DNA of 64,000 nucleotides. Origin: Myrica gale. Its lineage: Eukaryota; Streptophyta; Magnoliopsida; Fagales; Myricaceae. The stretch is taken from the NCBI GenBank assembly GCA_963930655.1, contig OZ005603.1, forward strand, positions 18,871,001 through 18,935,000, in the 5' to 3' direction. The notes under the pieces were generated by a model, which saw only the letters and a program-made list of their open reading frames with translations, was not told where the DNA came from and ran no database searches. This document shows positions 1 to 11,265 of this stretch, in pieces (the stretch's first letter is position 1; the number at the start of each line of letters is the position of its first letter). A program made the translations under genes and the position numbers.

Positions 1-222
1 TTAGTATTAAGAGAAATCTTACAAGTTAGTTAAGTATAAATGATGGAACATAGACTTCGGATTGATACTTGTAAAGGTAATTAGCAAAACTTGGATTTTG
101 GTACTATTAGATTATTGATTTTGGACTTAGATGCTAATAGGATATGTTGATTTGCTAAATACTTTTCTTAAATGATTAATAAGAGTTTTCTATGTAAACC
201 CTTGAGAATGATATAATATTTT

Positions 223-668
223 GGGTAAAGTACATAAACAGTCCCTGTGGTTTCACGTTTTGACAAATTGGTCCCTGTGGTTTCAACTTGAACACATTAG
301 TCCCTGGGTAAGCATCATGTAACAAAAAGGTCCTCCCGTTAGATTTCTGTCAACCCACTTAACGGTCAAACCTACCGGGAGGATCTTTTTGTTACATGAT
401 GCATACCTCAGGGACCAATTTGTCAAAATGTGATACCACAGGGACTAATTTGTAGGTCCCTGTAGTATCACCTTTTGACAAATTGGTCCCTGGGGTATGC
501 ATCATGTAACAAAAAGGTCCTCCCGGTAGCTTTGACCGTTAAGTAGGTTGACGGATGGACTGCATTACAACAACTTGCTGACCACAGGGACTAACGCGTT
601 CAACTTGAAACCACAGGGACTATTTTGTCAAAACGTGAAACCACAGGGACTGTTTCAGTACTTTTCCC
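223..668. mobile_element. Non-autonomous Mutator-type (MULE) MITE with 9-bp target duplication
   Basis: The ends are inverted repeats of about 68 bp, from GGGTAAAGTAC on the left to GTACTTTTCCC on the right, with about six mismatches. The 9-bp word TAATATTTT flanks both sides (214-222 and 669-677), the duplication length expected of Mutator-like elements. The inside is built from repeated modules: CAGGGACTAATTTGT-type words and a block around GTAACAAAAAGGTCCTCC appear in both orientations, giving nested palindromes. There is no transposase, so it depends on an autonomous partner. It lies inside the giant LTR and is therefore younger than that LTR. Confidence 0.85.
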
Positions 669-811
669 TAATATTTTTCAGAAATATATTTTTGGGAAAA
701 ACCGAGTAATATACAAATATTTATCTTGTATGATTATGTACTTAATTTTTAGTAACTAAGAGGTGTTTGAAACGCTTGTAGGCGATCTTCGTACCTTTAT
801 TCATAATCGGA

Positions 812-1445
812 GGATCCAATTCGAGTTCCCATTGGGCCGGTTACAAGGGCACAAGCTAAGAAGTTCAAGGAGCTACACAATGGGCTAATTCAAGCGGCAT
901 GGACTCAATCAACTTCACGGAGGCCCATTGAACAAGATCCAAGTGAACAACAAAGACTTGACAACTTGATTCAAGTTCTAGAAGAATCCGGTCCAGATTG
1001 AGCTTTCAAATGCTGGCTTATCCATTTTCCTTATTTTTAGGAATAATTGATTTGAATTTGAATCAAATCAAATGATAGTTTATCCATTTTCCTAATTTTT
1101 AGGAATATTTTATTTGAATTTGAATTCAAATCAAATGCTAATTTATATCCTTTTTACTTAGCCAGATTTTTAGGAGAATTTAATTTCTTTCAAATTTGAA
1201 TTAGTTTCCTTTTTTAATTAGAATCCTATTATTGGAGGGATGTTCCAATTATATTTAAAGGGCCTTTGGGCATGTAGAAAAGACACAACTTTGAGATTAA
1301 TATTATTTGAGAAGTCTTGTGATTCTCTTTGGTTCTTTGAAGAACTTCTCGAACTTATCGGGATTTCCCGTGGCGTTCAACTCGACGGATCAAACGGATT
1401 TTCATCCCCGTTTGTGGCGTCATCACCATAACGGGGTTCACATCA
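812..1445 (+). mobile_element. Chromovirus LTR piece encoding a polyprotein tail
   Basis: From about 826 the sequence encodes the GPVTRARAKKFKE-type tail found in the other LTRs of this family; the 3' end GGGGTTCACATCA closes at 1445. It is shorter than the 980-1065 bp solo LTRs and lacks part of the terminal region. No matching 5-bp target duplication is seen: the left flank is giant-LTR sequence near its TAGGCGATC word, and the right flank is a part of the same giant LTR about 580 bp further on. This suggests insertion followed by deletion, or recombination. The left boundary is uncertain by about 20 bp. Confidence 0.7.
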
Positions 1446-1809
1446 ATATGCATACCCATGACATGCATGTGCATCACGAATTATGATTTCTCATGTTAAG
1501 CAAGTCCAAGTCAAGAGCATGTTTTAAAGTTATGTTTTTCCCTTACTGAGTCTTTTTGACTCACGTTTTTTAAAATTGTGTCATTCCAGATGCCTCAGGT
1601 GAAGGAAGTCAGGAGGACTACCTGCCTTAGAAGAAAGATTATTTCTATGTTTTGTTGTTGTGACTTGATCGATGAGATCCGTCACTTGTTAAGTGTTAAA
1701 CATGTTATTAAGAGACAAGTTTATTGAGAACCTTAATCATGCTATGAGTTGGCTCGCTTCTCTCGCGATTCTGTATTTTTCCATTGTAAGTATAAATGTA
1801 CGAACGCTG

Positions 1810-1873
1810 GAGCTTTCCTGGGGATTGCTCGCGGCTGTCACGGTCCCTGCGGGATGGCATTCGGGGCGTGACA
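1810..1873 (+). other. Structured terminus of giant LTR
   Basis: GAGCTTTCC (1810-1818) faces GGATTGCTC (1822-1830), then comes TGTCACG...CGTGACA enclosing TCCC-TGC-GGGA. Two inner pairs of the first stem do not match in this copy, while the copies ending at 10725, 29755, 36093 and 63753 pair fully if G-U pairs are allowed. Confidence 0.55.
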
Positions 1874-3480
1874 GTTTAGGTGTCTAATAATTAAAAATTT
1901 TAATTTGGACCATTTTCAGTTTATCTTTGGACTATAACTCTTCCATTAATCTAATTGATTCAGTTTCTTCATCATTAATGTATCTAATTAAAAATCTAAT
2001 TAATTTCGATGATTTAAAATTTTCATTGCGTCTATAACTCTTCCATTAGTGTATTTGCTTCATTTTATTCACTATTAATGTATCTAGTTTTGAAACTAAT
2101 TAATTTGGACCATTTTTTGTTAATATTTTGTCGTACAACTATTTCATTAATCTATTTGCTTAAATTTGTTCGATATTTAGGCATATAATTTTGAAACTAA
2201 TTAATTTGGACTACTTTTCATTTATAATTTAGTTTATAAGACTTCCAATAATCTACTTCCTCTATTTCCTTTACCATAAAGGTATCTAATTATTAAAAAA
2301 TTTAATGTGTTTGCTTCAATTTTTTTTTCATTATCAAGGTATCAGTTTTTAAGTTAGTGAATTCTGACAATTCTCGATTTTATGTTTTTGTCTATAACTC
2401 TTCCTTTAATCTAATTGCTTCATTTTCTTCATCATCATTGATACGAACACCACCAACAATAATGATGGAACCCCAAGATTGCGAAGACATGATTTGTTGA
2501 GTGTTGACCCGTTACCAAACCAGATGAGATCTAAGACTTCGAAAGATTAAAACACCACACCAAGTAACACTAGGAAGCTTTGAATAAATCAAGGAGATAT
2601 GTTTGGTTGGTTAACACCACAAGACAAAATTGACACCATCAACGAGTTCTTAGTAGAACCAAGAGTAACACAAGATATTAATGTATCTAATTTTAAAACT
2701 AATTAATTTGGACTATTTTTAACTTATATGTTGGTCTATAACTCTACCCATAATCTATTTGCTTCAAATTATTCATCGTTAAGGTGTCTAATAATTAAAA
2801 TTTTAATTTGGACCATTTTTAGTTTATCTTTGGACTATAACTCTTCCATTATTCTAATTGATTCAGTTTCTTCATCATTAATATATCTAATTAAAAAGCT
2901 AATTTATTTCGAATATTTAAAATTTCCTTTTCCTCAATTTCTTCATAATTAATGTATCTAATTACAAATCTAATTAATTTCGACGATTTAAAATTTCTAT
3001 TTTTTTCTATAACTCTTCAATTAATTTATTTGCTTCATTTTATTCACTATTAATGTATCTAGTTTTGAAACTAATTAATTTGGACAATTTTTCATTTATA
3101 TCTTGGCGTATAACGATTTCATTAATCTATTTGCTTATTTTTGTTCGATATTTAGGTATATAATTTTGAAAATAATTAATTTGGACTATTTTCGTTTATT
3201 ATTTAGTCTATATGACTTCCAATAATCTACTTCCTCCGTTTCCTAAACCATAAAGATATCTAATTATTAAAAAATTATTGTATTTTCTTCATTTTTTTTT
3301 TTCATTATCATGGTATCTGGTTTTTAAGTTAGTGAATTTAGACAATTCTTGATTTACTTTTTCGTCTATAACTCTTCCATTAATCTAATTGCTTCATTTT
3401 CTTCATCATTAATGATACGAACTCCACCAACAATAGCGATGGAACCCCAAGATTGAGAAAACATAATTCACAACAAGATA
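1874..3480 (-). repeat. Higher-order tandem array, about 900-bp unit, minus orientation
   Basis: AT-rich subunits of about 100 bp, each with words such as ATAACTCTTCCATTAATCTA and TTAATTTGGAC, are the reverse complement of those at 16025-19721. A full linker in reverse orientation lies at about 2440-2685. Part of another is at about 3413-3470, next to the point where orientation flips. There is no credible coding region; the short ORFs here are chance openings in AT-rich DNA. Confidence 0.85.
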
Positions 3481-4984
3481 AACTAGTATCTCGTTTTCCT
3501 CTAGGTTATGCTAAGAACTCTTTGAACGTATAAATTTTCTCTTGTGGCGTTCAACAACCTAAACTTATCACCATGATTTCTTGAGAGCTTCGTAGTTGTG
3601 GTGTTTTATTCTTTCGAATCGTGGGTTCTCATCGGGTTTGGTGACGGGTAAAGGCTCAACAAATCCAGTCTGAACGATCCTGCGGAACTCATCATAATTG
3701 TTGGTGGTGTTCTTATAGACAATGAAGAAAATGAAGCAAATAGATTATTGGGAGAGTTATGGAGAAAAATATATATCAAGAATTGTCTAAATTAACTAGC
3801 TTGAAAACCAGATACCTTAGTAATAAAAAAAAATAGTGAAGCAAATACATTAATTTTTTAATAATTATTTATCTTAATGGTGAAGCAAATGCAACAGGTA
3901 GATGAATGGAAGTCTTATAGACTAAATTATCAATGAAAATAGTCCAAATTAATTAGTTTCAAAATTAAATGCCTAAATATCGAACAAAATTAAGCATACA
4001 TTAATATTGAATAAAATGAAACAGTTATACGCCAAGATATTGACGAAAAATGGTTCAAATTAATTAGATTCAAAACTATATATATTAATATTGAATAAAA
4101 TTAAGCAAATACGTTAATGGAAGTGTTATAGACGAAAAGGAAATTTTAAATCGTCGAGATTAATTTGATTTATATTTGGATACATTAATGATGAAGAAAT
4201 TGAACGAAATAGATTAGTGGAAGAGTTATAGACCAAAAGATAAACTAGAAATCATCGAAATTAATTTGTTTAATTATTAGATACCTTAACGATGAAGAAA
4301 ATGAAGCAAATAGATTAAGGGTAGAGTGATAGACCAAAATATAAATGAAAAATCGTCCAAATTAATTAGTTTCACAATTAGATAAATCAATATCTTGTTT
4401 TCCTCTTGGTTTTTCAAAGAATTCTTTGGCGTTCAACCAACCAAAGTTATCACCACGATTTCATGACACTTCGTAGGTTTTGTCTGTGTAGTGTTTTATT
4501 CTTTCGAATTCTGGGTTCTCATTCGGGTTAGGTGACGGGTAAAGGCTAAACAAATCCAGTCTGAACGATCCAGGTGAAGTCATCACAATTGTTGGTGGTG
4601 TTCTTTTCATTAATGATTAAGCAAATGCAGCAAATAGATTAATGGGAGAGTTATAGACAAAAATATAAATCAAGAATTGTCTAAATTCACAAGCTTGAAA
4701 ACCAGATACCTTAATAATAATAAAAAAACTGAAGCAAATCCATTTATTTTCTAATAATTAGATATCTTAATGGTGAAGGAAATGGAAGAGGTAGATGATT
4801 AGAAGTCTTATAGACTAAATTATCAATGAAAAATAGTCCAAATTAATAGTTTTAAAATTATATGCCTTAATATCGAACAAAATTAAGCAAATAGATTAAT
4901 TAAACAGTTTATACGCCAAGATATTAATGAAAAATGGTCCAAATTAATTAGTTTCAAAACTATATACATTAATATTGAATAAAA
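3481..4984 (+). repeat. Higher-order tandem array, plus orientation
   Basis: Linkers begin near 3490 and 4394, so the unit is 904 bp here. Subunits between them carry GAAGCAAATAGATTAATGG and AGTCCAAATTAATTAG-type words. The array stops in the subunit word TATTGAATAAAATGA, where an LTR end starts, and the continuation of that word is found at about 16020. Confidence 0.85.
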
Positions 4985-5598
4985 TGATGTGAACCCCGTT
5001 ATCCCGTAACGAAACCCAACAACTATAGGGAACCCAAGATCTTTTCTAGGACCGATTCGAATGGAACCTCGACCCGTTGCTTAAGAAAGCAAGAACCTCG
5101 GTATGGTGAGGACGTCACAAACGGTGATGGAAATCCGTTTGATAAGTCAGGATGAACGCCACGAGAAATCCCGATAAGTTCGAGAAGTTCTTCAAAGAAC
5201 CAAAGAGAAATACTCTCACAATTTCATTGATCAATGTCTGTCCCAATTACAATGCAAGAGCTCCTATTTAATGGGCTGAAAATAACAAGGAAATAAATCT
5301 AACATAGAAAACCTAATAAAATTCGAAATTCTCTAAGTAAAGAAAACTTTACTGGCCTAAAACACACCAGACACTTAAGGAAATAAATTTCCTTATTTCC
5401 TAAACAAAATAAGACCAAGGAAATAAAATTCCCTATAAAGCTTAGACCTGGACGGAAACAACAACCTTCTACTAAGGAAATATAATATTCCTTATCACAA
5501 AAGCTGGATAAGACATTTTGACTAAATCTAAAGCCTCACGTAAACAACAAAACTTGCCAAAATAAAAAAAGGACAACCAGCCATTTAAGGAATGTGCT
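4985..5598 (-). mobile_element. Chromovirus LTR piece, minus strand
   Basis: It starts with TGATGTGAACCCCGTTATCC, the reverse complement of the family's 3' LTR end, and resembles the subtype of the LTRs at 14017-14995 and 42820-43884. It stops where a second, independent LTR end begins at 5599. The missing 5' portion was not found on the far side of that element. The left target word may be TAAAA, with a possible partner near 16022, but this is weak. Confidence 0.75.
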
Positions 5599-6385
5599 TG
5601 ATGTGAACCCCGTTATCCCGTAACGAGACCCAACAACTATAGGGAACCCAAGATCGTTTCTAGAACGGATTCGAATGGAACCTCGACCCGTTGCTTAAGA
5701 AAGCAAGAACCTCGGTATGATGAGGACGCCACAAACGGTGATGGAAATCCGTTTGATAAGCCAAGTGAACGCCACGGGAAATCCCAATAAGTTCGAGAAG
5801 TTCTTCAAAGAACCAAAGAAAATAAACCTCATAAAATTCGTGCATCTTGATTGAGTCTCGAAATACAAATAAGGACCTATATATAGGCCGGCCAAAACAT
5901 GCAAAACCCTAGAGCAACAACACGCCTAACTAAGGAAACAAATGAGAGGCGCCTAAATCTAACAAATAAGGAAAGGATTATGCTCCTAAATGACAAACTT
6001 GGAATCAACACCTATAAGGAAAGAAAGATGCGGCCAAACCTAGCAAATAAGGAAGTAAATTGCCACCCAAAGCCATGCAATCCGAACCCTAATTAGAAGT
6101 ATCTTCTAGAAGACTTTCTTGCCAAGTCAAGTGAAACCCTACTTGGACTCTTCTAGAACTTGAATCACGTTGACAATCTGTGGGTCATGCTCAATGGGCT
6201 TCCACGCCTTTACTTGATCCCATGCCTCTTGAATTAGCCCGTTGAGTGCATCCTTGAACTTCTTTGCACGTGCTCTTGTAACCGGCCCACTTGGTACTTG
6301 AACAGGTTCCTTTGAAACGGCACCTTGAGCTCCTTCATTCCCCTCCTCTTGAAAAGGATTTGCCCTCAAATCTTCACCTACATCA
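5599..6385 (-). repeat. 3' LTR of the minus-strand chromovirus
   Basis: It runs from TGATGTGAACC at 5599 to about CATCA at 6381-6385, judged from the start of the solo LTRs of this family, which have confirmed target duplications. The terminal 250 bp match the other family members well; the middle has diverged. The polyprotein tail is encoded in its 5' part. The inner boundary is inferred. Confidence 0.65.
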
Positions 6386-6808
6386 AAAGGATTCAGATCA
6401 GTAACATTAAATGTGGCACTGACAGTGTAGTCACCAGGTAAATCTAGCTTGTAGGCATTATCATTGATGCGCTCGAGGAATTGGAAAGGACCATCGCCTC
6501 GTGGGAGCAATTTGGAATGTCATTTCGTGGGAAATCTCTCTTTCCGCATATGTAGCCAAACCCAATCGCCGGGTTCAAAAACTATCTTGTGACGACCCTA
6601 TTGGCTTGTTTTGCATACTGCTCCGTTCGTCGCTCAATGTTGAGTCTCGCTTGCTCGTGAATCTGATTAACAAAGTCAGCTTTCCTTTTGCCATCTAAAT
6701 TAACATGTTCAGCGACAGGCAAAGGAGATAAGTCCAATGGAGTCAAAGGATTAAAATCATATACTATTTCAAATGGAGAAAATTGAGTAGCAAAACGAAC
6801 AGCTCTAT
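6139..6808 (-). pseudogene. pol: End of pol: integrase C-terminal part and polyprotein tail
   Basis: The minus strand encodes a stretch starting LPRGDGPFQFLERIND and continuing through YKLDLPGDYTVSATFNVTDL, the usual sequence after the integrase core of plant Gypsy elements. Then comes an acidic segment with LRANPFQEE and the tail GPVTRARAKKFKDALNGLIQ. The last part lies inside the 3' LTR, so the reading frame enters the LTR. The integrase region continues on the other side of the 6809-10725 insertion. It is a fossil piece. Confidence 0.8.
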
Positions 6809-7218
6809 TGTGAGACCCCGATTATTTCCTATGTTATTTCTTATGTATTATCTTTTAGTTTCCGATGTATCAGCTTTAATTTTATTATGGGGCCATATTT
6901 TTGGCCAATGTATGGCCTAAGCTTTAGTTATGGTACATCAATTACAATGGGATTTTATTTTCATGAAATTTCCTAAATAATTTTCTTGTCATTTTTTTGT
7001 AAAGCTTAAATTATATTTTCCTAGGAGCCGAAAATTTGCAAGGTGAGTTTCTCTCTTATGAATTTATATTTCATTTGCCTAATATATTTCATAATCCCAT
7101 AAAATTTAGATTATGATTAATGATTTTTATATATATAGGCCGAAAATAATTAAATGGAATAAAATCATGAATTTCTTTTAAGTGTTGAATATTTGTTTGT
7201 GTATCATTAATAGGTGGC

Positions 7219-7221
7219 CTA

Positions 7222-7263
<42 letters not shown>
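7219..7263. repeat. (ATT)n microsatellite
   Basis: About 15 copies of the trinucleotide ATT without interruption, inside the giant solo LTR. Confidence 0.95.
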
Positions 7264-7264
<1 letters not shown>

Positions 7265-9557
7265 TGACCTAAATTAATAAGTTGAATTATCATTAGAATA
7301 ATAGATGATAAGTTATTAGACACATGATAAGTTAAGAGAGATTTAAAATGATAAGCACACTTGCTTATCATAGTGATAAGCAAGCATAATGATAAGTTAG
7401 GGAAACTTTTCATGCAATAAGTGGATGTGGCTATTGTAGAGATAGGCTAGAGCCACTATCATAAGATAAGGGATCATGCTTATGAGATGATAAGCCAAGA
7501 GAATGAACTAGATAAGCTAGAGAGCTTATAGGAGATAAGTTAGGTAAAATAGTAACCAAGTTGAAAGTTAGTTGCATTTCAAATGTGAGAGTAACTAAGT
7601 TGGTTGGAAGGCAAACAAACAAAGCAAATGAGAGTTAAAGAGAGGGCCTTTGTCGTGTATGAGCATGAGGTGAATGAAAAGCCAAAAGTTAAATTGTCAT
7701 GTGAAGTTGTAAGAAGTGTAAGAGGTGTATTCATGAGACAAGACAACACATGGAAGTAAAAAGAGAGAAAAAGCAAAGGAGAAGAAGTGAATTACGTATG
7801 GATCAAGAGGGAAAAGGAGAGAGGAATCAAATGCAAGGTCATGCTTTAAGAGACAAGAATTGATGTGAGGAAAAAGGTGAAAAGAAGTGAGAGAAGGAAG
7901 GAGAGCATGCTTGGTCGGCCAAACCCAATTCATCCCCCTTTCCCTCCTTCAAACTTCTCTCATGTCATTTTCACTTTGTCTTTGTCATTATCATAGCATT
8001 AACTCTCCTTGGGAGACTCATTCTCTCACACTTCACACTTAGCATTTCACTTCACTCCATTTCTCCCTCATTTGGCCGAATACTTCACTTGCTCTCAACC
8101 CTCCCATTTTCTTCTCTTGGCCGAACCACTCATCTAAGATCAAAGTTTGCTCTTTTCCTCTTGCATTCTAAATCACATTCCTCTTGCCTTCTAAATCACA
8201 CTCCAAAAGCCCAAGTTTAGACCTCTTTGTGGTGACCAAATCTCTCCTTGTGCAACACCATTTTCTTCTTTGAAAACCCTACTCATTAGCCTCCTTTCTC
8301 TTGAAGAAGTTAGTTCATTTCCATTACAACTAATCATTCAAGCTTACCATATTTTTCCCCCACAATAGAACCCACCTTAGCACCTCAAATCAAGCTTGGA
8401 TATATTCTAAGGAGGGTGAACCGAAACTTGGAAGAAGGAGGAGTTTGGGTAAAAGTTTGGTGAAGGTAGAGGTAGGCTTGATTCTATTTAATGATCTTGC
8501 CCAAATTTTTTCATAAGTACTAACCTAGGGCATTTTTATTGTTCTAGGTACTCAAGCTTGGGATAATTATCAAGGTAAGGCCAAGAATGTGATGTTGTGG
8601 GTTGATTATAGTGATGGCCGAATTATATGCTTATTTCCTTTTAGATCTTGTGTTGTTGGTCTCTCTAATGTTAGATCTAAGTGTTTAACTATGGTCATGA
8701 TGATGTAAAGAACAATATACATGTGAAAGAGGTTCTGATCTATGGAGTTAATGAATGCAAATAGGTCATAAATGCAAATGATATGCATGTTATAATTTTT
8801 AGCATGAAAATGTGACATTTTGAAGTATGGCCGAATATGATGTGCTTAGGTCTTCATGTATAATTTTGTATATGTTTAGATCTGGATATTGGCCATGTTT
8901 GGTAGATAATTATGTTATGTAAAGGATGCATGCAAATTGAAGGAAACAAAAGAGAACATAATTACTTGGATGAAAAACATGTGCTGGCCGAATGGTATAA
9001 TGCATGATATATTGTGTTGGTGTTTGGATTCTTAGATCCTAGGTTGTGAAATTGTTGAATGGAGGATGGGATCACCATTGGAGTTGAAGTTGCGATTAAA
9101 GGATGCATAAAATTTAGTGTTGGCCGAATGTTTATGGTGAAGGAACCCTAATTGTAAATTATGATGAATAGGTTATAATTGTTGTGTTGGATACTTGAAA
9201 TAGGGGATTAGGCTAATTGGATTGATAATTGAGGAACCACGAACATGTAATGAAAATATTCGAAACCCTAGTTAGGGTTAGCATCTCGGATTAATTGAGG
9301 TTAAGGTCTAAGTCAAGATATAATCGTGATTAAAGTTATTAATGGTTTAATGTAAGGTTTTAGTAGAGCACATGAAATAATGAAAGACTTAGGTTTAATC
9401 CTAAATCCGTTGGTGTTAATTAAACCCTAATCAAGACATGTATAAATATATATTATATTGCAATAAAAATATTAATGATTAAATAACCTAAGTTTTGAAT
9501 ATTAGTTAAAGAAAAGAGTAAATAAAATATTTTAAATGATTAAAAGAATTTCGGTGA

Positions 9558-9580
9558 TATATATATATATATATATATAT
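9558..9580. repeat. (TA)n microsatellite
   Basis: About 11 TA repeats. A shorter (TA)n run sits at the corresponding place in the LTRs at about 28012 and 34350, so the run is an old feature of the family. Confidence 0.9.
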
Positions 9581-9951
9581 CTTTGGTTGATAACCGATTT
9601 CAAAAATGCAAATGTTTAATTTATATGACTACGTACTATTTCTTAAGTCTAAGAAATATTTGAATCGCTTGTAGGCGATCTACGTGTCTTTATACACTAC
9701 CAAGGAAGACCAAGTGTAAGTGGAATAGTAAGTGGACAGTAAGTGGTTCTTTTTCAAAACTGGAATGACACACTGCATCGTTTCATGAACAAGCATGAGA
9801 TTTTAATCGAGCATGACATGACATGTGCATTGCATGAATTTTTCAAAGATAATGTTTATGCAATGATTTTCTAGAAAGATTATGGAAAGTTTTATGAAAC
9901 GATAAGTTAAGTCAAGGGGCACTGGTCGGTACCGTACCATCAAGATGGACT

Positions 9952-10035
9952 CCCATACCGAAGGACGAATGCGAGAAGGATGGGTGAATCCAAGAGGTTG
10001 TGCAAACCACACTGAAGGACATTGAGAAGGTGTGG
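9952..10035 (+). other. Two tandem stem-loop repeats in giant LTR
   Basis: CCCATACC (9952-9959) pairs with GGATGGG (9978-9984), allowing one bulge. CCACACT (10007-10013) pairs with GGTGTGG (10029-10035). Both loops begin GAAGGAC and end GAGAA. The corresponding repeats at 28663-28797 and 62390-62524 keep the loop pattern and the pairing while stem bases change. Confidence 0.6.
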
Positions 10036-10661
10036 GCCTCCAAGGGTCATGTCTAGCCACTGAAGGACGAATGCGAGAAGGTGCGCTAGCTTGACCGAAT
10101 GTAAGGTCTCCAAGGGAAATCGGGGACGGTTCCAAAGGGAATGCACAACCCTGACTTCAGGGGTCAAATGGAGCGAATAAGCCCATAAATATGAACAAGT
10201 GATTTTAAGGGCCAAGGGCCAATTTTACAAGCAAGTACGAAAGAAATATTTTCAAGGGCCTGGGGCCGAATTCAAGCAAGAGCATATGCATATCCATGAC
10301 ATGCATGTGCATCACGAATCAAGTTTATTCTCTTTCATGATTATGCAAGTACAAGTAAAGAGCATGTTTCAAGTTTATGTTTTTCCCTTACTGAGTCTTT
10401 TTTACTCACGTTTTTAAAATTGTGTCATTCTAGATGCCTCAGATGAAGAGAGTCAGGAGGACTACCTAACCTAGAAGCACAAGAATTATGTTTATAATTT
10501 TGATGATAGTGGCTTGGTCGTCACTGGTTGGGTTTTAATATGTTATATGTGTTTTGTATGCAAACTTAATGAGAACCCTGATTATGTATGAATTAGCTCG
10601 AATCCCTCGCGATCCTATACGTTTCCGCCGTAAGCACGTAAGAATGTAAGTAAGAACGCTG

Positions 10662-10725
10662 GAGCTATCCGGGGGATAGCTCGCGGCTGTCACGGTCCCT
10701 GCGGGATGTCGTTCGGGGCGTGACA
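10662..10725 (+). other. Structured terminus of giant LTR
   Basis: GAGCTATCC (10662-10670) and GGATAGCTC (10674-10682) form a perfect 9-bp stem with loop GGG. The last 40 bp, CTGTCACG...CGTGACA, form a second stem around TCCC-TGC-GGGA. Confidence 0.65.
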
Positions 10726-10730
10726 TCTAT

Positions 10731-11247
10731 TATAGGCAAACTCAACATATGGTAAACATTCTTCCCAAGTTTTAATGTTCTTTTTAATGATCGCCCTTAA
10801 TAAAGTAGACAAAGTCCTATTGACAACTTCAGTTTGACCATCCGTTTGTGGGTGACAAGTAGTGGAAAACAACTTAGTGGCTAACTTACACCACAAAGTC
10901 TTCCAAAAATAGCTCAAGAATTTAGCATCTCTATCCGAGACAATCGTCCTAGGCATGCCATGTAGTCTTACAATTTCCCTAAAGAATAGATCAGTAACAT
11001 GCGACGCATCATCAGTTTTGTGACATGGAATAAAATGTGTCATCTTAGAAAATCTATCCATGACCACAAAAATTGAATCTCTTCCACGTTTAGTCCTAGG
11101 AAATCCTAGCACAAAATCCATGGAAATATCAATCCAAGGCTCACTAGGAATAGGTAAGGGAGTATACAAACCGTTGGCCTGTACTTTGGACTTAGCTTGT
11201 CTACATGTGATACACCTACCACAAATTCTCTCGACATCCCGCTTCAT
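10731..11247 (-). pseudogene. pol: Integrase region of the minus-strand chromovirus
   Basis: The minus-strand translation has the end of the zinc-binding domain ([16 protein letters not shown]), then the integrase core: [20 protein letters not shown] with the first catalytic Asp, a second Asp in IVSDRDAKF, and [20 protein letters not shown] with the catalytic Glu. This is the usual DDE integrase layout. It continues across the nested LTR into the 6139-6808 piece. It is a fossil with the core motifs readable. Confidence 0.88.
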
Positions 11248-11265
11248 GTGAGGCCAATAGAAGTG

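Larger units (their letters stand above)
1..1873 (+). mobile_element. 3' part of a giant Gypsy LTR, invaded by two other repeats
   Basis: The right end is the GGGGCGTGACA terminus shared with the LTRs ending at 10725, 29755, 36093 and 63753, preceded by the conserved GCGGCTGTCACGGTCCCTGC stretch. The part from about 1446 to 1873 follows the copy at 10270-10725 closely; about 685-811 follows the part near 9580-9700. Between them about 580 bp of the reference copy is replaced by a chromovirus LTR piece. A Mutator-type MITE sits at 223-668. The first 222 bases are AT-rich and probably belong to the same LTR, but I could not align them firmly. The 5' end lies outside the window, so its target duplication cannot be checked. 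The flank to the right is tandem-array sequence. Confidence 0.75.
6809..10725 (+). mobile_element. Giant Gypsy solo LTR (3.9 kb) with TCTAT target duplication
   Basis: It begins TGTGAGACCCCG and ends GGGGCGTGACA, with TCTAT repeated directly at 6804-6808 and 10726-10730. No gag, pol or primer site is present, so it is a single LTR left after recombination between the two LTRs. Parts follow the LTRs at 25584-29755 (for example the GTTAGATCTAAGTGTTT region) while most has diverged, so it is a related subfamily. It interrupts the integrase region of the minus-strand chromovirus. It holds an (ATT)n run, a (TA)n run, two stem-loop repeats at 9952-10035, the 12-bp inverted repeat (9760-9771 with 10422-10433) and the terminal hairpin at 10662-10682. 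Confidence 0.93.

Noticed and set aside
7219-7263. Possible regulatory meaning of the ATT run
   Set aside because: It is an ordinary microsatellite without counterpart in the other giant LTRs.
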